Made by a program: the position numbers and the translations under genes. DNA of 37,822 nucleotides from Brevundimonas sp. AAP58. Lineage in GTDB: Bacteria; Pseudomonadota; Alphaproteobacteria; Caulobacterales; Caulobacteraceae. This document shows, piece after piece, positions 32,233 through 37,822 of the stretch (position 1 is the first letter of the stretch; each line of letters opens with the position of its first letter). The stretch spans positions 1-37,822 of the forward strand of contig NZ_LJHU01000062.1 of NCBI RefSeq assembly GCF_001295975.1, given 5' to 3'. The notes under the pieces are model-generated. The model saw only the letters and a list, made by a program, of their open reading frames with translations. It was not told the origin of the DNA and searched no databases.

Positions 32233-33068
32233 AGGTCAGTCCTCCGATCCCGGAAGAAGCCCCAGGCAGCCCGGTGCCTGTCGACAAAATCCAGGTCAAA
32301 GGAGTGGACCAGCACGCCTTCCTCGTCACGTCCGAGGCTCTCCACCAGATCGCCCCTGTGGTCGGCGATGAAGGACGAGCCGTAGAAGACCTGCCCGGTC
32401 CCGGTCACGGTCTCATGGCCTATGCGATTGGCTCCGACGACCGGAACCACGTTGGAGACCGCGTGTCCCTGCATGGCACGTCGCCAGGGGTCGGCGGTGT
32501 CTAGGTCCTTGTCATGGGGCTCCGAGCCGATTGCGGTCGGGTACATCAGGACCTCGGCCCCCTGCAGCATCATGGCTCGCGCGGCTTCCGGATACCATTG
32601 GTCCCAGCAGATTCCGACGCCGATCCGACCAAATCGAGTGTTCCAGACACGGAAGCCCGTGTCGCCAGGCCGGAAATAGTACTTCTCCTGATAACCAGGA
32701 CCGTCAGGGATGTGGCTTTTGCGATAGACACCCAGTGCCTGACCGTCAGCATCCAGCATGACCAGACTGTTGAAGTAGTGCGGTCCCTCCCGCTCGAAGA
32801 TCGATACCGGAATGACGACTCCCAACTCGGCCGCCAGAGGCTGAAGCGCAGTGACACAGGGGTGTTCCGCCCACGGATAGGCCGTCGAGAACCAGCGCTC
32901 CTCCTGACTGACGCAGAAGTATGGACCCTGGAACAGTTCGCTCGGCAGAATGACCTGAGCGCCCTTGGCGGCGGCCTCCCGGATGAAGCCGATCGTCGTT
33001 TCGATATTCGCGCCCAGGTCCTCGCCGTAGGAGGTCTGGATCGCGGCGACGGAAATCGTGCGGGCCAT
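32199..33068 (-). CDS. aguB: N-carbamoylputrescine amidase
   Basis: 289 residues of the nitrilase superfamily. It hydrolyses N-carbamoylputrescine to putrescine, CO2 and ammonia, the last step from agmatine. The catalytic triad is Glu44 (ILPSELFQ), Lys117 (YRKSHIPDG) and Cys154 (GVGICWDQWYPE). The family run YQEKYYFRPGDTGFRVW and the end WGFFRDRRTDLYG are typical of AguB. The start ATG overlaps the stop of aguA by one base (TGATG), so translation is coupled. Length matches the family. The C-terminus overlaps the convergent beta-helix gene. Confidence 0.95.
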   Translation of the reverse strand: MARTISVAAIQTSYGEDLGANIETTIGFIREAAAKGAQVILPSELFQGPYFCVSQEERWFSTAYPWAEHPCVTALQPLAAELGVVIPVSIFEREGPHYFNSLVMLDADGQALGVYRKSHIPDGPGYQEKYYFRPGDTGFRVWNTRFGRIGVGICWDQWYPEAARAMMLQGAEVLMYPTAIGSEPHDKDLDTADPWRRAMQGHAVSNVVPVVGANRIGHETVTGTGQVFYGSSFIADHRGDLVESLGRDEEGVLVHSFDLDFVDRHRAAWGFFRDRRTDLYGSLVAPRPV

Positions 33069-34075
33069 CAGGTGGGCTCCTGCTGAGAGATGCAGTGGAA
33101 GGATCCGCCACCCGACAGTATGGCGGTCGACGGCAGCGGGATGATCTCGCGGTCGGTAAAAACGGTCGCCAACCCCTCACAGGTCAGACGCGCGGCCGCT
33201 TCGTCGCCATAGGTCGGTACGATCACGGCGCCGTTGGCGATCAGGAAGTTCATGTGACTGGCCGGGATCGGACGCCCGTCTTCGTCGACGACCAGACCCG
33301 GAGAAGGCAGGCGCAACAGACGGATTGCGCGGCCTTCAGCATCCGTCAGGGCCGACAGGGTCTGGGCGACCGCGTCATAGACCTCGTGGTTCGGGTCGTT
33401 TCGTCCCCAGCCGACCGGGCATGCGACGACGCCCGGGGCGACGAACCGCGCCAGATTGTCGACGTGACCATCGGTGTGATCGTTCAGCAGGCCGTCGCCG
33501 AGCCATAACACCGTGCGGGCACCCAGCGCCTCCGTGAGTGCCTGTTCGGCCAGCGCCTCGGTCCAGCCGGGATTGCGATTGGCGTTCAACAGGCACTGAC
33601 GCGTGGTCAGCACCGTGCCGGATCCGTCGTGGTCCAGCGCGCCGCCCTCGAGGATGAAATCATGGTGGCTCAAAGGCACGCCCGAGGCCAAGCCGATCTG
33701 TTCAGCGACCGTATCGTCGTGCTCGAGCTCGTATTTCCCGCCCCAGCCGTTGAAGCGGAACGCGGCGGCATGGGCGGATCCCTGCCCGAAGATCGGCCCC
33801 GTATCCCTCAGCCAGATGTCCCCGAAGCGCCCATCAACGACTTCGACGCCTGTGAGACCGGCGAAGCGGGCCTGAGCGCCAGCCAGGACCTCAGGTTTGC
33901 CGACCATCAGCCGGACCCGCTCGCGGCCAGGCCCAGCGAGCGCCCGAACAAGAGCCTCGACCTCCGCCTGGGCAGGCTCAAGGTTTTCTTCCCACAGCTC
34001 GTCGTGGCTAGGCCAGCCGACCCACATCGCCCGGTGGGGCGACCATTCGGCAGGAATGGGGAACGGCGAGGTCAT
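33068..34075 (-). CDS. aguA: Agmatine deiminase
   Basis: 335 residues from ATG 34075; a GTG at 34135 would add 20 residues of low-complexity leader. AguA turns agmatine into N-carbamoylputrescine and ammonia. Family segments are all present: PAEWSPHRAMWVGWPSHDELW, DIWLRDTGPIF, FNGWGGKY, EGGALDHDG, GLLNDHTDGHVDNLARF with the catalytic His, and SGGGSFHCISQQ with the nucleophile Cys328. No strong Shine-Dalgarno site is seen before the ATG. The pair with aguB gives the complete agmatine-to-putrescine route; the arginine decarboxylase that would supply agmatine is not in the window. Confidence 0.95.
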   Translation of the reverse strand: MTSPFPIPAEWSPHRAMWVGWPSHDELWEENLEPAQAEVEALVRALAGPGRERVRLMVGKPEVLAGAQARFAGLTGVEVVDGRFGDIWLRDTGPIFGQGSAHAAAFRFNGWGGKYELEHDDTVAEQIGLASGVPLSHHDFILEGGALDHDGSGTVLTTRQCLLNANRNPGWTEALAEQALTEALGARTVLWLGDGLLNDHTDGHVDNLARFVAPGVVACPVGWGRNDPNHEVYDAVAQTLSALTDAEGRAIRLLRLPSPGLVVDEDGRPIPASHMNFLIANGAVIVPTYGDEAAARLTCEGLATVFTDREIIPLPSTAILSGGGSFHCISQQEPT

Positions 34076-34182
34076 GGGGGGCAAGGGTCCGGTTGTCGGA
34101 TCAGGATCGAGCGCGCCAGATAGGCCGCCAATCACTCCACTTCAATGCACGCCTCAAGGGCAAGGCGGGGGCGGACGCAAAC

Positions 34183-34214
34183 AAAAAGGGGCGATCCGTC
34201 GCCGGACCGCCCCT
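34183..34214 (-). terminator. Intrinsic terminator after the TonB-dependent receptor gene
   Basis: On the minus strand AGGGGCGGTCC pairs with GGATCGCCCCT (plus 34204-34214 with 34187-34197, one G-T wobble), followed by TTTTTGTTT. It begins 26 bases past the receptor stop and separates it from aguA. Confidence 0.9.
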
Positions 34215-34239
34215 CGTTCTGTATCGATCGAGCCTGGGC

Positions 34240-36795
34240 TTAGAACTGCATGCCCAGCGAGATCACGGCCGTGCGCGGCGCGCCGAGCGAACCGGTGCGC
34301 GGCGAGCCGTTGCGGTTCACGACGCCGGGGCCCGGATCCACGTCGATGGTGGTCGCGTTGTTGCCGGTCGAGATGTTGCCCAGATACTCTTCGTCGAAGA
34401 TGTTGGTGACGTTGAGCTGAACGTAGGCACCACGGATGTTGAAGGTGTCCGTCAGGTCGTAGCGGGCGTCGAAGTCCGCGACGGTGTAGCTTGGGAACAC
34501 TTCGTCGTTCACGTCGGTCGAGAAGCGGTCATCGACGTACTTGGCCTGCAGGCCCAGCGACAGATTCGGCGTGGCCTGCCAGTCGACACGACCGGCGAAG
34601 GTCCACTCCGGGGTCTCGACCAGCGACTTGCCCGCGGTCGGCAGGAAGGTCGTGGCCGACAGGGCCAGGTCTTCCTGGAGTTCGCTGTTGTTGTACGAGG
34701 CCGAGGCGTAGAAGGCGAGCGTATCGGTCGCTTCCCACCCGACCTGGGCGTCAACGCCCCACTGTTCAACCGCGCCGACGTTGCGATCGACGAACAGGTT
34801 GAAGAACTCAGAGCTAGGGTCCAGTTCAAGCGACGACACGATCCGGTTGTCGTACTGGGTGTACCAGCCGGCCGCCGAGGCGATGAAGTTCGACTGACGA
34901 ATACGATACCCGATATCATAGGAGTCGGTCGTCTCGGGCTGGACCTCAGCGAAACTCAGACCGCCGCCTGCGGTCCGGACCGGGCGATACAGATTGTCAG
35001 TGCGCGGAGCCGAGAAGCCCTTGGCGTAGCTGGCGTAGAGGCTGTGACCCTCGAAAGGCCGGACGACGATGCCGACGTTGGGCAGGATGTCGTCATACTT
35101 CAGCGTCGCCGCGTACGGCGCGATCCACTGGGTGCCGCCGGTCGAGGCGAAGGTCACGTTGCCGTTGGCCAAGGTCGAGACCGGGGTCTCGGTGGTGCAG
35201 CGTACGGTGGTCGAACCGTTCTGCGAGAAGCAGTACTGGTTCAGGTCGCGTTCAAAGAACGGGGCGCGGGCACCGATGTTCACGGTGACCATGTCGTTCA
35301 TGAAGTTACCGACGTATTCCAGCGCGATCTGGTTCAGCAGCGCGATCGAGAAGCGGTCACGCGAGCGGTAGAAGGAGCCATCGCGACCGAAGACGCGGCG
35401 ATCTTCAACGCCCCAGCCTTCCTTGCCGCCGTAGACCGACAGCGGCTCAGAGTCCGGCGTGAAGAAGGTGGCCTCACCGGTCTGGCGGTGACGGCCGTAG
35501 TCGACCGTGTAGGCGGCGCGGACGCGGTGGCTGTCGTTGATGTCCCAGATCAGCGAGCCGGTCAGGCCATAGCGACGGGTGTTGGTGTTCGAGGGCGTGT
35601 AGATGCCGACGGTGTCGATGACGTCGCCGTCGCCGTTCAGGTCGACGCCGAGGCCGCCGGTGTTACCACCGGCCTGGTCGAGACGGTCGTCACGCTCGGA
35701 GATGGTGGTGAAGCCACCGCCGTTGGCCATGACGTACTGGAACGAGGGGTCCAGCGTCAGGCGAAGGTTGTCGGTCAGGCCATAGCTGAAGTTGCCGCGG
35801 ATGTTGCCGGTGTCCGACGGGTTGATGCGCAGGCCGTGGTAGTTGGTGCAGCTACCGGTCGCCAGGCTGCCGTCCGCCAGGACGCGCTGCGACTGGCTGC
35901 CTTCGTTCTGGACCGTGCCGTTGACGGGGGTCGGACGGAAGCAGGCGATGTCGTTCTCGCCGAACGTGCCCGAGGCCAGATTGGCCAGGGTATTGAAGTT
36001 ATTGTAGAAGTTGTTGCGGTTGCGGTTCCAGTGGAACGCCAGCGAGGCGAAGTCGCCGTCACCCAGGTTCTGGTACAGGCGGGCGTTGAACTGGCGCTTC
36101 TCCAGCTCGCCCGGGCCCTTGAACTTGTCGTAGTTGGTGTAAGAGCCCGAGACGAAGGCGGTCGTGCCCCAGGGGCCGAACTCGCCCGTGTCGGCGCGCA
36201 GGAAAACGCGGCCGTAGTTGAACTCACCGAGGCCGGTGGTCAGCTGGACGCCAGGCTCGCTGCGCGGACGGCTGGTGGTGTAGTTGATGGTGCCGCCGGT
36301 GGCCGAAGCCGTGGGGCTGTCGACGTCGGTCGTGCCCTGGTTGACCGAGGCGCGCTCGATCAGTTCCGGGTCCAGCTGCTGGTTGGTGTAGATGGCATAG
36401 TTGCCGGTGTCGTTCAGCGGAACGCCGTCGAACGTCAGCGACACGCGGTTGCCGTCGAAGCCGCGCAGACGGACGTTGCCGCCCGACGAGCCGTACGGGT
36501 CGGAGTTGGTGAAGTTCAGGCCCGGAACCAGGTTCAGGGTCTGCAGGATGGTCTGACCCGGGGTCTGGGTCGAGATGAACTCCTGCGTGATCGACGAGCG
36601 CGTCTTGGCGACGGTCTCGGCGACGATGGTGCCGTCGGTCGTGGCCGGGCCGCGATTGCCGAGGATGACGACGTCCGACAGGGTCGTCTCTTCGGTGGCG
36701 ATGGTGCCGGTCGATTGGGCGGAGGCGGCGCCGGCGGCGAAAATGCCTCCAACGAGGGCGGTGGTCGCCCAGAGCACGCGAGTGCGAGTATTCAT
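34240..36795 (-). CDS. TonB-dependent outer-membrane receptor
   Basis: 851 residues from ATG 36795, preceded by GGGGA nine bases away; an earlier start at 36837 would bury the signal peptide. MNTRTRVLWATTALVGGIFA, cut near ASAQ, exports it. The plug domain is at about 40-170: LSDVVILGNRG, ETVAKTRSSI, LNLVPGLNF, NVRLRGFDGNRVSLTFDGVP, ATGGTINYTTSRP. The rest is the beta-barrel, ending in a terminal aromatic residue (AVISLGMQF). A standard TonB box is not obvious. A Pho box 120 bases upstream suggests induction by phosphate limitation. No partner transporter is adjacent. The substrate is unknown. Confidence 0.94.
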   Translation of the reverse strand: MNTRTRVLWATTALVGGIFAAGAASAQSTGTIATEETTLSDVVILGNRGPATTDGTIVAETVAKTRSSITQEFISTQTPGQTILQTLNLVPGLNFTNSDPYGSSGGNVRLRGFDGNRVSLTFDGVPLNDTGNYAIYTNQQLDPELIERASVNQGTTDVDSPTASATGGTINYTTSRPRSEPGVQLTTGLGEFNYGRVFLRADTGEFGPWGTTAFVSGSYTNYDKFKGPGELEKRQFNARLYQNLGDGDFASLAFHWNRNRNNFYNNFNTLANLASGTFGENDIACFRPTPVNGTVQNEGSQSQRVLADGSLATGSCTNYHGLRINPSDTGNIRGNFSYGLTDNLRLTLDPSFQYVMANGGGFTTISERDDRLDQAGGNTGGLGVDLNGDGDVIDTVGIYTPSNTNTRRYGLTGSLIWDINDSHRVRAAYTVDYGRHRQTGEATFFTPDSEPLSVYGGKEGWGVEDRRVFGRDGSFYRSRDRFSIALLNQIALEYVGNFMNDMVTVNIGARAPFFERDLNQYCFSQNGSTTVRCTTETPVSTLANGNVTFASTGGTQWIAPYAATLKYDDILPNVGIVVRPFEGHSLYASYAKGFSAPRTDNLYRPVRTAGGGLSFAEVQPETTDSYDIGYRIRQSNFIASAAGWYTQYDNRIVSSLELDPSSEFFNLFVDRNVGAVEQWGVDAQVGWEATDTLAFYASASYNNSELQEDLALSATTFLPTAGKSLVETPEWTFAGRVDWQATPNLSLGLQAKYVDDRFSTDVNDEVFPSYTVADFDARYDLTDTFNIRGAYVQLNVTNIFDEEYLGNISTGNNATTIDVDPGPGVVNRNGSPRTGSLGAPRTAVISLGMQF

Positions 36796-36915
36796 CTGTG
36801 GTATCCCCAAGAGGTCCGGACGGCGACCGGTGCGCAAGGAGGCGCCGGGGACAAGCCCCGCCGCCGAAATCTCGCTCGATCTAAGCCGCGTGTTGGAACG
36901 AGGGACGACAATGGC

Positions 36916-36933
36916 GTGACAGTCGTGTGACAG
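36916..36933 (-). promoter_or_regulatory. Pho box upstream of the TonB-dependent receptor gene
   Basis: The minus strand reads CTGTCAC-ACGA-CTGTCAC: two 7-base direct repeats with a 4-base spacer, matching the PhoB-site pattern CTGTCAY-N4-CTGTCAY in both halves. The spacer is less AT-rich than usual. It lies 120 bases before the receptor start and 36 bases past the MsrA stop. No clear -10 box is found 10-11 bases downstream, so the promoter itself is not placed. Confidence 0.6.
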
Positions 36934-36968
36934 CGTTCGACGGTGACGCTGGCGCCACAGTGGTTCGA

Positions 36969-37604
36969 TCAGCCCCAGACGGCGCGAAGCCGGGCCTCAC
37001 GCCCGCAAAACCGGGAATAACCCCCATACCGCACCGGATTCAGACGTGCGAAGTCCTGATGGTAAGCTTCGGCCGGCCAGAAACGGGCTGCGTCACGCAC
37101 GGGCGTGACGAAACGCCGCCCTCCGATCGCCGCCGCCGCGGCGGCTCGGGACGCCTCGGCGATCGGTCGCTGGGCCGCGGTGGCGAACACGGCTGTCGCG
37201 TAGACGGCACCCCGATCGCAGAACTGTCCGTCTGGGTCGGTCGGGTCAATGGTGCGCCAGAACCGGTCGACGAGCTGGCGATAGGTGATCCGTGCTGGGT
37301 CGAAGGTGACCTGGACGGCCTCGACATGTCCGGTTCCACCCCTGACGACCTGTTCGTAGGTAGGATTGGCGACCCGGCCCCCGGCAAAGCCAGAGACGGC
37401 TGACACAACGCCAGGGATTCGCTCGAAGTTGGCCTCTACGGACCAGAAGCAGCCACCGGCGAAAAGAGCCACTTCGCGCCTGCCGCTATCTGGTGCCGAT
37501 TGGGCAGGCGGCCCCGCCATTGCGGTCTCGCCAGAGCAGGCTCCGACAACGAGCCCGAAGATGAGCGCCAGGTGGACACTGAACGAGCGGGCGAGGCGAA
37601 GCAT
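36969..37604 (-). CDS. msrA: Lipoprotein-type peptide methionine sulfoxide reductase A
   Basis: 211 residues. MsrA reduces methionine-S-sulfoxide in proteins. The catalytic motif is GGCFWSVE with Cys52, followed by FERIPGVVSAVSGFAGG, YEQVVRGGTGHVEAVQV, the acidic DRFWRTIDPTDPDGQFCDRG and YHQDFARLNPVRYGGYSRFC with candidate resolving Cys200. The N-terminus ALIFGLVVGACSG has a lipobox ending at Cys23, so it should be an envelope lipoprotein that protects periplasmic proteins from oxidation. GGAG lies eight bases before the ATG. It reads in the same direction as the receptor gene but ends before the Pho box. Confidence 0.93.
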   Translation of the reverse strand: MLRLARSFSVHLALIFGLVVGACSGETAMAGPPAQSAPDSGRREVALFAGGCFWSVEANFERIPGVVSAVSGFAGGRVANPTYEQVVRGGTGHVEAVQVTFDPARITYRQLVDRFWRTIDPTDPDGQFCDRGAVYATAVFATAAQRPIAEASRAAAAAAIGGRRFVTPVRDAARFWPAEAYHQDFARLNPVRYGGYSRFCGREARLRAVWG

Positions 37605-37779
37605 GGGTGAACTCCGGTTAGCGGGACGCCTCGGCTACGTCAGCAACGCGTGCGCGGCTACATGACATATCGGCGAGGCCAGTGGCGACGCCTCGGGATC
37701 AGACCGCGCGATCAACGCTTTCGAGCTGGAGCCGCTGCCTCTCCGCGTGGGATCAACCGCCTTGTCCGGAAAAGCGAAA

Positions 37780-37808
37780 CCGCCGGTCTTCAGGACGAAA
37801 ACCGGCGG
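37780..37808 (-). terminator. Stem-loop near the right edge, possible terminator for a gene beyond it
   Basis: CCGCCGGT (37780-37787) pairs exactly with ACCGGCGG (37801-37808) across a 13-base loop. On the minus strand it is followed by TTTCGCTTTTCC, a broken T-run, so it may end a transcript entering from the right. Nothing else recognisable lies in 37605-37822. Confidence 0.5.
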
Positions 37809-37822
37809 CTCTGCATACGGAT

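Noticed and set aside
36879..36911. TTAGAT and TTGTCG as -10 and -35 of the receptor promoter
   Set aside because: The spacing is 21 bases, too long for a normal promoter, and it does not fit the Pho box position either.
34093..36930. A 945-codon open frame on the plus strand opposite the TonB-dependent receptor
   Set aside because: It mirrors the receptor gene. Its protein is Val/Gly/Arg-rich with no recognisable domain, as expected when a GC-rich gene is read on the opposite strand.
1..37822. CRISPR arrays, tRNA/rRNA genes, insertion sequences, prophage or integrase genes
   Set aside because: No regularly spaced repeats, no T-loop-like tRNA ends and no transposase or integrase motifs were seen on either strand by eye.

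Overview
The window looks like a chromosomal segment from a high-GC alphaproteobacterium of the Caulobacterales, most like Brevundimonas or Caulobacter. The evidence is GC-rich codon use, the alphaproteobacterial type of AddB/AddA, a TonB-dependent receptor with a Caulobacter-style signal peptide, and 4-base ATGA/GTGA stop-start overlaps between many genes. The lineage is inferred from protein style, not from any marker search. No tRNA, rRNA, CRISPR array, transposase or integrase was found.

Layout. 1-1217: the C-terminal part of an M16 peptidase entering from the left. 1230-3189 (minus): a KDPG-type aldolase, a 72-residue membrane protein, peptide deformylase and thioredoxin. 3190-5802: a likely inserted stretch with an AT-richer, nonsense-broken HEPN/AbiU2-like gene, a type II NADH dehydrogenase and one small ORF. 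5803-15573 (minus): six overlapping genes read acyltransferase, tsaE, amgK-like kinase, murU-like nucleotidyltransferase, addB, addA. They join tRNA t6A synthesis, cell-wall recycling and double-strand-break repair. 15684-19492 (plus): S9 peptidase, acyl-CoA thioesterase, trmD, rplS and a good terminator. 19550-21918 (minus): a Tat-exported PL10-type pectate lyase and a LamG-fold lipoprotein. 22011-24473 (minus): a PepSY protein, response regulator and sensor kinase. 24685-25044 (plus): a small basic secreted protein. 25132-25959 (minus): a PhzF-family enzyme. 26055-32232 (plus): a cell-surface polysaccharide cluster with a membrane sugar-nucleotide dehydratase, flippase, hexapeptide acyltransferase, lipoprotein, acid phosphatase and beta-helix protein, but no glycosyltransferase. 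32199-34075 (minus): agmatine deiminase and N-carbamoylputrescine amidase. 34240-36795 (minus): a TonB-dependent receptor with a near-perfect Pho box upstream. 36969-37604 (minus): a lipoprotein MsrA.

How genes work together. AguA and AguB convert agmatine to putrescine. AddA and AddB form the helicase-nuclease for recombinational repair. The AmgK/MurU pair would make UDP-MurNAc from recycled MurNAc. The pectate lyase and the KDPG-type aldolase could both serve pectin/uronate use, although they are 18 kb apart. The Pho box suggests the outer-membrane receptor responds to phosphate limitation.

Most worth checking: the amber-interrupted HEPN gene between addA and trxA; a 54-base palindromic unit flanked by direct repeats inside the 3' end of trmD; the Pho box; the tandem-repeat promoter of the PepSY two-component operon; the polysaccharide cluster without glycosyltransferases, with an atypical phosphatase (PSGS for PSGH) and a beta-helix gene whose coupled start is out of frame.
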